Of a stretch of 64,000 nt of DNA, positions 35,793 through 44,736 are shown in pieces. The stretch comes from Micromonospora arborensis (GTDB lineage: Bacteria; Actinomycetota; Actinomycetes; Mycobacteriales; Micromonosporaceae). Position numbers and translations under genes: made by a program. The notes under the pieces were generated by a model. That model made no database searches and was not told the DNA's origin. It worked only from the letters and a program-made list of their open reading frames with translations. The stretch lies in the NCBI RefSeq assembly GCF_003205615.1, contig NZ_PYBV01000005.1:279506-343505 (forward strand), given 5' to 3'. The stretch's first letter is position 1, and each line of letters opens with the position of its first letter.

Positions 35793-36455
35793 TTGGACAG
35801 TACCGATCCTGACCGCATCGTTCGACTGGCCGTGGCAGAGGTGCTGGCCCGGGTGGCGGACGAGGACAGCTTGGGGCTGGGCGAGGGCGACGCGTTGGAA
35901 CGGCTCGGGGCCGGCCTGCGCGAGGTGCTGCGGCGCGCACTCGACGACCGGGTGCCGCTGACCACACCGGACTTCGTCGACCAGTGCCGTGACCTTGGCC
36001 TGAACCGGGAAGCGTTCGACCTGCTGGGGCACTACCTGATGACCGCGCTGCTGACCCACCACGTCGGGCCGGACGCTCTGATCCGGGTGGGCGTGCTCCT
36101 CGGCACCGTCGGGCGCTACCTGCCCGGGGCCCGTCCGGTCCCGCATCGCAACGGACGCCCCGTGCCGCAGCGACGCGACGTGCGCGCCGACAACAGTGTC
36201 GTCGGCCGATACCGCCGAGCGAAGCTGCCCGAGCACCTTCCCAACGCGCCGAGCTGGACCTGCACCGGATGCGGAGGTGAGTGGCCCTGCGCCACCAAGC
36301 AGAGTCAACTGCTCGCCGAGTACGGTGGCGCGCGCGCCGCTCTCGCGGTCTATCTCGGCTCCTGCCTCGTCGTCGCCGCCCAGGACCTGCCCACGCTGCC
36401 GCTGACCCGGGTCCGGAACCGATTCCTGGGTTGGCTGCCCCGCGCCCGGATCTGA
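35793..36455 (+). CDS. hypothetical protein with a C-terminal CxxC motif, TTG start
   Basis: A 220-residue protein of unknown function. The only plausible start is TTG, 8 bases after a strong GAGGAGG. Residues 1-105 are helical and acidic (VADEDSLGLGEGDALERL, LLGHYLMTALLTHHVG). A basic linker follows (RPVPHRNGRPVPQRRDVRAD). The C-terminal part has WTCTGCGGEWPCATKQ, three cysteines that could bind zinc, then helices (LLAEYGGARAALAVYL). The Cys segment resembles small actinomycete proteins of no known role. No membrane span or signal. Confidence 0.65.
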   Translation: MDSTDPDRIVRLAVAEVLARVADEDSLGLGEGDALERLGAGLREVLRRALDDRVPLTTPDFVDQCRDLGLNREAFDLLGHYLMTALLTHHVGPDALIRVGVLLGTVGRYLPGARPVPHRNGRPVPQRRDVRADNSVVGRYRRAKLPEHLPNAPSWTCTGCGGEWPCATKQSQLLAEYGGARAALAVYLGSCLVVAAQDLPTLPLTRVRNRFLGWLPRARI

Positions 36456-36570
36456 CCAGGCCGTCGGGCGTCCCAGCCGGAGGCCGGTCAGCCGCCGGGA
36501 TTGGCACTAGGCAAAAAGGTCATCGATGCGATGGAATGTGCACCACGCGTCGCGCCCTGGGAGGACACCC

Positions 36571-38571
36571 ATGACGTCTGCTCCGTCGTCCGTCGGCACC
36601 CGCGCACGAGTCGCCAGCATCCTGGTCGGCATGCTGGTGGCGGCGCTGCCCGCAGCCCCGGTGGCCGCGTCTCCCGGGACCGGGTCCCCGGCGGCCCAGG
36701 CCGGGTCGGCGACCCGCCACCACCCCGTTCCGCCGCACGTCGTGGGTGACCAGACGGTCCCGGCCTACTCCTACGCCGACGCGATCCGGGAGAGCGTCTG
36801 GGTCCAGACCCGCGCCGACAGCGACGGTGACGGCGTCCGAGACCGGGTGGCCGTGGACCTCGTCCGGCCCCGCGAGGCCGCCGCCGCAGGGGTCCGTGTG
36901 CCGGTCATCATGGACGCGTCGCCCTACTACCTCTGCTGTGGCCGGGGCAACGAGAGCGAACTCAAGACGTACGACGCGAACGGCGTGATCGCCAAGGCAC
37001 CGCTCTTCTACGACAACTACTTCGTCCCGCGCGGATACGCCTTCGCCGCCGTGGACCTCGCGGGCACCGCCCGCTCGACCGGCTGCGAGGACGTCGGCGG
37101 CCCGGCCGAGGTGGACAGCGCCACGGCGGTGATCGACTGGCTCAACGGGCGGGCTCGCGCCTACACCGCCGACGGCCGGCCGGTGAGCGCTGCCTGGAGC
37201 ACCGGACAGGTCGGCATGATCGGCAAGTCGTGGGATGGCTCGGTCGCCAACGGGGTCGCCGCCACCGGGGTGCCGGGGCTGGCCACGATCGTGCCGATCT
37301 CGGCGATCTCCAGCTGGTACGACTACATGCGTTACCAAGGTGTTCTTCGTTCCACCGACTATCCCGGCTACCTGCACTCGTACGTCAATGGTCGCGACGA
37401 CGAAGCCTGCGCGGACGTGCTGGCCCGGCTCCGCGCGGACAGCGGCGAGGAGACCGGCGACTACAACAGGTTCTGGGCACAGCGTGACTACCGGCCCTCG
37501 GCCGACCGGGTCCGGGCCAGCGTGTTCGTGGCGCACGGCCTCAACGACCTGAACGTCACGACCAACCAGTTCGCCGACTGGTGGCAGGAGTTGGCCGACG
37601 AGGGCGTGCCCCGCAAGCTCTGGCTCTACCAGGCCGGCCACGAGGACCCGTTCGACGTTCGGCGAGCCGAGTGGGTGGCCGCCCTGCACCGCTGGTTCGA
37701 CTACTGGTTGCAGGGTCTGCGCAACGGGGTGATGGACGAGCCGCGGGTCGACCTGGAGACCGCTCCGGGTACCTGGACGACACAGCGGGACTGGCCGGCC
37801 CCCGGCACCCGGGACGTCCGGATCGCACTCGGCGACGGTGACGGCCTGACCGGCACCCTCGGCGGTCGCGGCGCGCGGCCGGGCCAGGAGCGGGCGTACG
37901 TCGACGAGTTACTGACCGAGGCCGAGCTGGTCGCCGAGCCGAGCACGGCGACCGCCGGCCGGCTGGTCTTCCTCTCCGGCACGCTGACCACCGCGCTGCG
38001 GATATCCGGCAGCCCGTCGGTACGGCTGCGGATCCGGGTGGATCGGCCGACCACCGAGCTGACCGCCCGGCTGGTCGACTACGGCACCGCCGAGCGACTC
38101 CAGTACGGCACCTCGGAAGGGGTGCGGACGTTGGACACCGAATCCTGTTGGGGAGCCTCCACGGACGCCGACGATGCTTGCTACCGGGACACCGAGGAGA
38201 TCACCGACGGCACCGACCACGCGGTGCTGACCCGAGGTTGGCTCGACGCCGCACACCACCGCTCGCTGCGCCTGCGCACCCCGCTGCTGCCGGATCGGTG
38301 GTACACCGTGACCGTGCCGCTGAACGCCTACGACGCGGTGCTGCCCGCCGGGCACGTACTCGGTCTGGTGCTCGGTCAGAGCGACCCGGAGTTCACCGAG
38401 ACCGACGACCGGGACGCCACCGTCCGGGTCGACCTGGGCCGCAGCGAGCTGATCCTGCCGATCGCCGGCCGAGCCGGCCTGCCCGCGGTCGACGCCGCAC
38501 CACCGGTGCGGACCGCGCCGGCCGATCCGTCGGCCGCCCGGACGGCCCGTGACACCCGGCCGGTGCCCTGA
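36571..38571 (+). CDS. secreted Xaa-Pro dipeptidyl-peptidase (S15/CocE family)
   Basis: A 666-residue exported serine hydrolase. The ATG at MTSAPSS follows GGGAGGACACCC and opens a signal peptide ending near AAPVAAS. The alpha/beta-hydrolase domain carries the nucleophile in IGKSWDGSVANG, the acid in AHGLNDLNV and the histidine in QAGHEDPFD. Residues from about 390 form the jelly-roll domain of S15/CocE proteins (LRISGSPSVRLRIRVDRPTT, TVPLNAYDAVLPAGHVLGLV). It releases Xaa-Pro dipeptides or hydrolyses esters outside the cell. A longer frame with an ATG 45 bases upstream would spoil the signal. Confidence 0.92.
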   Translation: MTSAPSSVGTRARVASILVGMLVAALPAAPVAASPGTGSPAAQAGSATRHHPVPPHVVGDQTVPAYSYADAIRESVWVQTRADSDGDGVRDRVAVDLVRPREAAAAGVRVPVIMDASPYYLCCGRGNESELKTYDANGVIAKAPLFYDNYFVPRGYAFAAVDLAGTARSTGCEDVGGPAEVDSATAVIDWLNGRARAYTADGRPVSAAWSTGQVGMIGKSWDGSVANGVAATGVPGLATIVPISAISSWYDYMRYQGVLRSTDYPGYLHSYVNGRDDEACADVLARLRADSGEETGDYNRFWAQRDYRPSADRVRASVFVAHGLNDLNVTTNQFADWWQELADEGVPRKLWLYQAGHEDPFDVRRAEWVAALHRWFDYWLQGLRNGVMDEPRVDLETAPGTWTTQRDWPAPGTRDVRIALGDGDGLTGTLGGRGARPGQERAYVDELLTEAELVAEPSTATAGRLVFLSGTLTTALRISGSPSVRLRIRVDRPTTELTARLVDYGTAERLQYGTSEGVRTLDTESCWGASTDADDACYRDTEEITDGTDHAVLTRGWLDAAHHRSLRLRTPLLPDRWYTVTVPLNAYDAVLPAGHVLGLVLGQSDPEFTETDDRDATVRVDLGRSELILPIAGRAGLPAVDAAPPVRTAPADPSAARTARDTRPVP

Positions 38572-38632
38572 CCCGGCCCGGTCAAGGCTGGTCCCGATTG
38601 GACACTCCGCGCGTTCGAGGGGTCACCCACTG

Positions 38633-38667
38633 CTGCCCCGACCTGCGCTCCGCGCAGGTCGGGGCAG
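38633..38667 (+). terminator. strong hairpin terminator after the S15 peptidase gene
   Basis: Perfect 16-bp arms beginning CTGCCCCGACCTGCGC with a 3-base loop, about 60 bases past the stop codon. Confidence 0.75.
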
Positions 38668-38769
38668 GGTGTTCATCGGGCGCACTCGCCGCGTACGACG
38701 GGTGTTCACCGTCCTCTCCGAGGCTCCTTGATCGAAAGAGCATTCGCTTGATCGAGGAGAGGCTCTCAC

Positions 38770-40278
38770 GTGAGAGACATGCAACCCGAAGAGACCGAGC
38801 GCGCGCAGCTGTCGCGGCGCAAGCTGGTCAAGTACGCGGGCGTCGGCGCGACGCTGGCCGCGGCCAGCCCGCTGGTCGGTGCCAGTGCGGCGTGGGCCGA
38901 CGAGGACCGTCGGCCGGGTGACGACACGAGCGACCGGGGCAGCTCCAAGAACCGCGTGTGGCGCGCTGGTGACCACCACGTCCACTCCGAGTACAGCGGT
39001 GAGTTCGACACCACGAAGTCCCCGATCGTCTTCCACAAGGGCGCGGACGCGGTCTACCCGATCGTCACCAACGCCATCATGGCGAAGAACTTCGGCCTGA
39101 CCTGGGCGATGTGCACCGACCACGGTGGACCGACCCACTCGAAGGTGAACATCGAGCAGGCCTACCCCGATCTGCTGCGGTCGCGCAAGCTGGTCCCCGA
39201 GGTGCTGCAGTTCTGGGGCATGGAGTTCGACGCGCCGTCGCTGGACCACCACACCCTGATGATTCCGCGTCACGACGACGAGGCGAAGCAGCTCTTCGAG
39301 CTGGAGAGCCGGTTCGCCAAGTACGACGCGTTCCCCACCGACCCGGCCCGGGACACCGAGGCCAAGATGGTGGAGTTCCTCAAGGTCGCCCGTGGCATGC
39401 CGCACAAGCCGCTGGTGATTGCCCACCACGCGTCGCGCTCGGCGCCCGGCCTCGGCGTCTACGGCCAGGACACTCCGCGCGAGTTCCGTAACGGCAACAA
39501 TGCGGCGCCGGACGTCTACATCGGCTTCGAGGGCGCCCCGGGCCACCAGGCCGGCCCACTCAACGGTGGCGCGCGGGGTGGTTACAACAACCACCCCACC
39601 TACGGCGGGTTCGACCAGATGACCGCCCGGGTCGGCGGGTTGTGGGATTCGCTGCTCGGCGAGGGCCGTCGCTGGTGGATCACGGCGACCTCGGACTCGC
39701 ACGTGCACTGGACCCGCGGTGGCTCCGACTTCTGGCCGGGCGAGTACAGCAAGACGTACGTGCACGCCCGCCAGGACTACGGCGACATCATGGACGGACT
39801 GCGCAACGGTCGGATCTTCGTCACCACCGGTGACCTGATCCGCAACCTCGACGTCACCGCCAAGTCCCAGGGCAAGACCGCCGCTGTGGGCGAGACCGTC
39901 ACGGTCAGCCGGCGCAGCCGTACCGATGTCGAGATCGAGATCAAGTTCCGGCCGCTGGGCGGCGTGAACGGCAACGGCGACCGGCCCGAGGTCCGCCGGG
40001 TCGACCTGATCGTCGGCCAGATCACCGGCCCGAGCGCCAACCTGGACGCCGACACCAACCCCACCACCAAGGTGGTGGCCCGGTTCGGCCCGCGTGACTG
40101 GCGTCGGCAGGGCGAGGACTACGTCATCCGGCACACCCTGCGCAACGTCGAGGCCGACACCTACGCGCGGGTGCGGGGCACCAGCACCGACGAGGCCGAG
40201 CCGCTCGCCGACGGGCTGGAGAGCCCGTGGGACGACCTGTGGTTCTACTCGAACCCGGTGTTCGTGCACGTGCGCTGA
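38770..40278 (+). CDS. Tat-exported PHP-domain phosphoesterase
   Basis: A 502-residue protein with a twin-arginine signal (SRRKLVKYAGVGATLAAASP, cleavage near ASAAWA). The mature part is a PHP metal-dependent hydrolase: DHHVHSEYSG supplies the first metal histidines, MCTDHGG and AHHASR further ligands, and TSDSHVH the last. The C-terminus is beta-rich. The Tat signal implies cofactor-loaded folding before export. PHP proteins hydrolyse phosphomonoesters or polyphosphate; the substrate here is unknown. The GTG lies 7 bases after GAGGAGAGG; an ATG 9 bases later is an alternative. Confidence 0.88.
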   Translation: MRDMQPEETERAQLSRRKLVKYAGVGATLAAASPLVGASAAWADEDRRPGDDTSDRGSSKNRVWRAGDHHVHSEYSGEFDTTKSPIVFHKGADAVYPIVTNAIMAKNFGLTWAMCTDHGGPTHSKVNIEQAYPDLLRSRKLVPEVLQFWGMEFDAPSLDHHTLMIPRHDDEAKQLFELESRFAKYDAFPTDPARDTEAKMVEFLKVARGMPHKPLVIAHHASRSAPGLGVYGQDTPREFRNGNNAAPDVYIGFEGAPGHQAGPLNGGARGGYNNHPTYGGFDQMTARVGGLWDSLLGEGRRWWITATSDSHVHWTRGGSDFWPGEYSKTYVHARQDYGDIMDGLRNGRIFVTTGDLIRNLDVTAKSQGKTAAVGETVTVSRRSRTDVEIEIKFRPLGGVNGNGDRPEVRRVDLIVGQITGPSANLDADTNPTTKVVARFGPRDWRRQGEDYVIRHTLRNVEADTYARVRGTSTDEAEPLADGLESPWDDLWFYSNPVFVHVR

Positions 40279-40297
40279 CCCACCGCGACAGCGGACA

Positions 40298-40354
40298 GCG
40301 GGTCCGTCCGGCATCACCCGACGTGCGGCGTCGGGTGGAGCCGGGCGGACCCGC
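40298..40354. terminator. nested long hairpin between convergent genes
   Basis: Outer 15-base arms (GCGGGTCCGTCCGGC, one mismatch) enclose inner perfect 9-base arms (CACCCGACG and CGTCGGGTG) with a 5-base loop: 23 pairs in a 57-base structure. Confidence 0.7.
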
Positions 40355-40390
40355 GTCGCGTTTCTCCCCTGGTTGCGGCCGTCCCCCGGG

Positions 40391-40984
40391 TCAGTCGGTG
40401 CTGCTGCGGCGGCCTCGGGGAGTGGCGGTGCGCCCGCCACGGACGGCTGCCGCGCCGGCCCGGCCGGTCGCGGGTGCCGTCGCCGGCTTGACCTGCGCCA
40501 CCACCGCACAGAGGTCACGCAGCGGGTCGGTCGCCTGGGCCGAGCAGGCGACCCGCTGGAGCAGTGCCCGCAGCGTCGCCGACTCGGTTGGCACGAGCGC
40601 CCCCAACAGGTGTGCCTCGACCTGCCGCAGCGCCAGGCGGCGTTGCTCCCAGGCGGCGCGGCCGACGTCGGTGACGTCGACCAGCCGGTTGCGCCGATCG
40701 GCCGGGTCCGCCCGGCGGGCGACGAACCCGGGTCGCTCCAGGTCGTCGATCAGGTACGTGAGGACGGTGCGATCGATGCCGAGCTCCTCGGCGATCGCAC
40801 CCTGGTTTCGGGCTGGCCCGTTGATCGCCACGGTGAGCACCTGGTAGCCGCGTGGGCCACCGGGGAAGTCGGTGAGCGCGTGCTCGGCCGCCCGGACGTA
40901 GCCACGGAAGACGATCCCGAGCATCCAGCCCAGGTCGTCGTCGAGCGGATCGGGCCGGTCCGGCCGTTGGGTGGCGTCCGTCAT
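40391..40984 (-). CDS. MarR-family regulator
   Basis: A 197-residue winged-helix regulator. INGPARNQGAIAEELGIDRT, then VLTYLIDDLERPGFVAR, is the MarR recognition region, and RRADPADRRNRLVDVT forms the wing. The C-terminal 45 residues are Ala/Pro/Arg-rich and variable. It is divergent from the luciferase-hemerythrin gene, which it probably controls; a small palindrome lies between them. Confidence 0.9.
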   Translation of the reverse strand: MTDATQRPDRPDPLDDDLGWMLGIVFRGYVRAAEHALTDFPGGPRGYQVLTVAINGPARNQGAIAEELGIDRTVLTYLIDDLERPGFVARRADPADRRNRLVDVTDVGRAAWEQRRLALRQVEAHLLGALVPTESATLRALLQRVACSAQATDPLRDLCAVVAQVKPATAPATGRAGAAAVRGGRTATPRGRRSSTD

Positions 40985-41020
40985 CCCCCGACAATAGCGC
41001 AGTGGCGCAGACCTTGTTGG

Positions 41021-41034
41021 CAGAAGATGTTCTG
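41021..41034. promoter_or_regulatory. MarR operator candidate
   Basis: CAGAA-gatg-TTCTG in the divergent region, 36 bases from the marR start and about 65 from the target gene start. MarR sites are usually longer, so this is tentative. Confidence 0.35.
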
Positions 41035-41098
41035 TGTGGCATAAGGTTTAGGCCATGACGCATCGCCCGAGGCGTCGCGTGAAACGGGAGGCTCGCAC

Positions 41099-42682
41099 AT
41101 GAGCGACTACGGCCATGACCTGCTCTTCGGATCCTTCGTCACCCCCAGCGCCGGCGATCCGGGCCGCACGGTCGGCGTCGCCGTCCTCGCCGAGCAGGTC
41201 GGGCTGGACCTGGTCACCTTCCAGGACCACCCGTACCAGCCGGCGTTCCTCGACACCTGGACACTGCTGAGCTTCGTCGCGGCCCGGACCAGCCGCGTGC
41301 ACGTGGCGGCGAACGTGACGAACCTGCCCCTGCGCCCACCGGCGGTGCTCGCCCGCAGCGTGGCCAGCCTGGACCTGCTCAGCGGCGGCCGGGTCAGCCT
41401 CGGCCTCGGCGCGGGAGCGTTCTGGGAGGCCATCGAGGCGATGGGTGGCCGACGGCTGACCCCCGGGCAGGGCGTACGGGCGCTGGAGGAGGCGATCGAG
41501 GTCATCCGTCAGCTCTGGGACGCCGAGGCGCGCGGCGGAGTGCGTGTCGACGGCGAGTTCTACCGGGTGCGGGGTGCCAAGCGAGGGCCGGCTCCGGCAC
41601 ACGCGGTGCCGATCTGGCTGGGCGCGTACAAGCCTCGGATGCTCCAGCTCACCGGCCGTCGGGCCGATGGCTGGCTGCCCTCGCTGAGCTACCTCCAGCC
41701 CGGTGACCTGGCCAAGGGCAACGCGATCATCGACGACGCCGCGCAGCAGGCCGGCCGAGCCCCGCAGGACGTGCGTCGGCTCCTCAACATCGCCGGCACG
41801 TTCTCGGCCAGCGGGCGGGGCGAGCTCAACGGGCCGGCCGAGCAGTGGGTGCAGGAGCTGGCCGAACTGGCGCTGGGCGAGGGCGTCAGCACCTTCATCA
41901 TCGCCAGCGACGACCCCGACGACCTGCGCCGGTTCGCCGGCGAGGTGGCCCCCGCGGTGCGCGAACTGGTCACGGCCGAGCGCGACCGCGGCACGGAGCC
42001 GGAGCGTACGCCGGAACCGGAGCTGGCACCGGAGCCGATGGCCGCGCCCCCGGTGCGGCCGAGCCGCGCGACCGTGACCGGCGGCGCCTTCGCTGTGGTG
42101 CCCACCCCGGACGATGGCGTGCGGCGCAGCGACCAGCAGGTCTGGGACGAGTCGACCCGACCCACCGGTCCCGCGCCCGATCCGAACCGCACCTACACCC
42201 CGCACGAGCAGGCCACCGGTGCGCACCTGGTGCAGATTCACGACGGCCTGCGCGGCGAGCTGGCCCAGATTCACGACCTGATCGAGCAGGTGGCGGCCGG
42301 CGAGATCGACGCGGGTGCGGCCCGGTCCCACATCAACACGATGACGATGCGGCAGAACCGGTGGACGCTCGGCGTCTACTGCGAGTCGTACTGCCGCATC
42401 GTCACCACCCACCACACGATCGAGGACCAGTCGTTCTTTCCCCGGCTGCGCGCGCGTGACCCCCGGCTCGGTCCGGTCGTCGACCGGCTCGAGCAGGAAC
42501 ACCACGTCATCCACGACGTACTGGAGGGTGTCGACCGTGCCCTGGTCGCCTACGTCGGATCCCCGGACGGCCTCGCCGAGCTGCGGGCCGCGGTGGACCT
42601 GCTGACCGACGCCCTGCTGTCGCACCTCAGCTATGAGGAGCGTGAGCTGGTCGAACCGCTGGCCCGGCTGGGCATCGCCTGA
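41099..42682 (+). CDS. luciferase-like flavin/F420 oxidoreductase fused to a hemerythrin domain
   Basis: A 527-residue two-domain protein. Residues 1-290 are a luciferase-like monooxygenase/F420 reductase barrel (LVTFQDHPYQPAFLDTW, SLDLLSGGRVSLGLGAGAFW, VPIWLGAYKPRMLQLTGRRA). Residues about 290-370 are a Pro/Glu-rich linker. Residues about 370-527 are a hemerythrin-like four-helix bundle with iron-ligand histidines in HLVQIHDGLRGEL, HHTIEDQSFFPRL, EQEHHVIHDVLEGV and HLSYEERELVEP. The iron domain may supply or sense oxygen or nitric oxide for the flavin domain. The ATG follows GGGAGG by 7 bases. Confidence 0.88.
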   Translation: MSDYGHDLLFGSFVTPSAGDPGRTVGVAVLAEQVGLDLVTFQDHPYQPAFLDTWTLLSFVAARTSRVHVAANVTNLPLRPPAVLARSVASLDLLSGGRVSLGLGAGAFWEAIEAMGGRRLTPGQGVRALEEAIEVIRQLWDAEARGGVRVDGEFYRVRGAKRGPAPAHAVPIWLGAYKPRMLQLTGRRADGWLPSLSYLQPGDLAKGNAIIDDAAQQAGRAPQDVRRLLNIAGTFSASGRGELNGPAEQWVQELAELALGEGVSTFIIASDDPDDLRRFAGEVAPAVRELVTAERDRGTEPERTPEPELAPEPMAAPPVRPSRATVTGGAFAVVPTPDDGVRRSDQQVWDESTRPTGPAPDPNRTYTPHEQATGAHLVQIHDGLRGELAQIHDLIEQVAAGEIDAGAARSHINTMTMRQNRWTLGVYCESYCRIVTTHHTIEDQSFFPRLRARDPRLGPVVDRLEQEHHVIHDVLEGVDRALVAYVGSPDGLAELRAAVDLLTDALLSHLSYEERELVEPLARLGIA

Positions 42683-42710
42683 TCGTCGCGGTGCCCGCCG
42701 CGGTCGGGGG

Positions 42711-42740
42711 TTGCCGACACTCAACGTGAGAGACTACTTT
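42711..42740 (+). promoter_or_regulatory. promoter giving a probable leaderless transcript
   Basis: TTGCCG (42711-42716) and TACTTT (42735-42740) with an 18-base spacer. The expected start point coincides with the ATG at 42747, and no ribosome site lies before it. Confidence 0.5.
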
Positions 42741-42746
42741 CGAAAC

Positions 42747-43343
42747 ATGTCTCTCAAGAATCCGTACGGGGATTTCGAGATCACCGAGCCGCAGGCGCTG
42801 CGGGCCCTCGCCCACCCGGTCCGGCTGGCCATCCTCGACCGCCTCCAGCGGCACGGCCCGGCCACCGCCACCGGGCTCTCGCCGCACGTCGGCGCCACGC
42901 CCTCGGTGGTCAGCTGGCACCTGCGGCACCTCGCGACGTTCGGCCTGGTCGCCGACGCGGAGGGCACCACCAGCAAGCGCGAACGCTGGTGGCAGGCCTC
43001 CGCCCGGGGGTTCCGCTTCACGCTGCCCGACGATGCCGAGGGGCAGGCCGCAGGCCGCCAGCTACGCGGCGAGATGTTCGCCCGGACCGCCGAGGCGCCA
43101 CAACAGTGGCTCTTGCACGACGAGCCGCGGCTGGACGACGAGTGGCGCGGGCTGGCCGGGGTGGCCGACACCCGGTTCGTGGCCACCCCCGAAGAACTGC
43201 GTCAGCTGGAGACCGCGATCGAGGAGTTGCTCGCCCCCTACGTGCGACGAAAGGAGGACGACGCCTCGCCGGCCGGCGCCCAACTCGTCCGGATGCTGCG
43301 CTACCTCCTGCCCGAGCCCGGCGACGACCCGGCCGCGTCGTGA
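42747..43343 (+). CDS. ArsR-like helix-turn-helix regulator
   Basis: A 198-residue winged-helix protein. ITEPQALRALAHPVRLAILD, GLSPHVGATPSVVSWHLRHL and ATFGLVADA are the HTH_20/ArsR-like DNA-binding core; the C-terminal 110 residues are helical (WLLHDEPRLDDEWRGLAGVA). No metal-binding cysteines occur. It is typical of regulators coupled to MFS drug exporters, and its stop overlaps the start of one. It lacks a ribosome site and is probably translated from a leaderless message. Confidence 0.88.
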   Translation: MSLKNPYGDFEITEPQALRALAHPVRLAILDRLQRHGPATATGLSPHVGATPSVVSWHLRHLATFGLVADAEGTTSKRERWWQASARGFRFTLPDDAEGQAAGRQLRGEMFARTAEAPQQWLLHDEPRLDDEWRGLAGVADTRFVATPEELRQLETAIEELLAPYVRRKEDDASPAGAQLVRMLRYLLPEPGDDPAAS

Positions 43344-44614
43344 CCGCCACCGGCACCGGGACCGCCACCGGCACCGCGCCCCGGCTGGCTCTGCACCGCG
43401 ACCGGCGGTTCCGCACCTTCTGGCTCAGCGAGACGATCTCCCAGTTCGGTGATCGGATCAGCGAACTGGCCCTGCCGCTGATCGCCGTCACCTTGCTCGC
43501 CGCGACACCCGTGCAGGTCAGCGTCCTCACCGCGTTGATCTGGCTGCCCAACCTGCTGGGCCTGTTCCTGGGTGCCTGGGTGGACCAGCGCACCCACAAG
43601 CGACGACTCCTGATCATCGCGGACCTGGTCCGCGCCGCGGTGCTGCTCAGCGTGCCGGTGGCCTACCTGTTCGGCGCGATCACCCTCACCCAGCTCTACC
43701 TGGTGGCACTGCTCACCGGCGTTGGGGCGGTGCTGTTCGCCATGGCGCGTCAGGCGTTCTTCGTCGCCCTGGTGCCCCGCTCGGCGTACGTGGACGCGAC
43801 CAGCAAGCTGAGCATGAGCCGGTCGCTGTCCTTCATCGCCGGCCCGGCCGTCGGCGGTGGGTTGATCCAGGCGCTCAGCGCGCCGGTCGCGATCGTCGTC
43901 GACGCGGTGTCCTTCCTCGGCTCCGCGCTGCTGCTCAGCCGCATTTCGGTGACCGAGCCGCCACCGCCGCCGCGTCGGACGTCCACCCTCGGCCTCGTCC
44001 GCGAAGGGCTGGCGCTGGTGCTGCGGCAGCCGGTGCTGCGGGCCGCCCTCGGCTGCACCAGCACCGTCAACTTCTTCACCTTCATCATCAGCGCGCTGCT
44101 GGTGCTCTACGCCAGCCGCGAACTGGACCTGTCGGCCGGCGCGATCGGCGTCGCCTTCGGATTCGGCGCACTCGGCGGGCTCGCGGGCGCGGCGCTCGCC
44201 CCACGGATCTCGCGCGCCATCGGGCTGGGCCGTACCGCCATGATCGGCGTGGTGCTCTTTCCCGCGCCGTTGGCGCTGACGGCGCTGGTGTCTGGACCCA
44301 CGTGGACGAAGGTGGCCATGCTGGCGGCCATCGAGCTGGTCTCGAGCGTCGGGGTGATGCTGATGGACGTGAACCTGAACGCCCTCCTCACCGCCGTGAC
44401 ACCCGACGACGCGCGAGGACGTCGGGCAGGTGCCTACAGCGCCGTCAACTACGGGATCCGACCGCTCGGCGCGCTGGTCGGTGGTGTGTTGGGCACCAGC
44501 ATCGGGCTGCGGCCCACCCTGGTCGTCGCCGGCCTGGGCGGCGTGCTCGCCGTACTCTGGTTGCTCATGTCGCCGGTGCGCCACATCAGGACCCTCGACG
44601 ACCCGGTTGCCTGA
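43340..44614 (+). CDS. MFS exporter (EntS/MFS_3-like)
   Basis: A 424-residue transporter with about twelve hydrophobic helices. FWLSETISQFGDRISELALP and LLGLFLGAWVDQRTHKRRLL are the MFS_3/EntS-type signatures, the second being loop 2-3 of the superfamily. Members export siderophores, macrolides or other drugs; the substrate cannot be read. The GTG overlaps the regulator stop by 4 bases. Confidence 0.9.
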   Translation: MTATGTGTATGTAPRLALHRDRRFRTFWLSETISQFGDRISELALPLIAVTLLAATPVQVSVLTALIWLPNLLGLFLGAWVDQRTHKRRLLIIADLVRAAVLLSVPVAYLFGAITLTQLYLVALLTGVGAVLFAMARQAFFVALVPRSAYVDATSKLSMSRSLSFIAGPAVGGGLIQALSAPVAIVVDAVSFLGSALLLSRISVTEPPPPPRRTSTLGLVREGLALVLRQPVLRAALGCTSTVNFFTFIISALLVLYASRELDLSAGAIGVAFGFGALGGLAGAALAPRISRAIGLGRTAMIGVVLFPAPLALTALVSGPTWTKVAMLAAIELVSSVGVMLMDVNLNALLTAVTPDDARGRRAGAYSAVNYGIRPLGALVGGVLGTSIGLRPTLVVAGLGGVLAVLWLLMSPVRHIRTLDDPVA

Positions 44615-44640
44615 TCCGCGCGGGCGCTCACCTGAACGAG

Positions 44641-44682
44641 CGATATACCTCAGAGTCATGAATATGCCACTGAGGTATATCG
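44641..44682. repeat. copy B of the 42-bp dispersed palindromic element
   Basis: Arms CGATATACCTCAGAG and CACTGAGGTATATCG (one mismatch) flank ATGAATATG. It lies 26 bases past the exporter stop, between convergent genes, and is the reverse orientation of copy A at 7293-7334. Confidence 0.75.
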
Positions 44683-44736
44683 CGCTCAGGGGACAGGCGA
44701 GCGGAGCAGCCAGTCACCGAGGCGGACGACCGCAGG

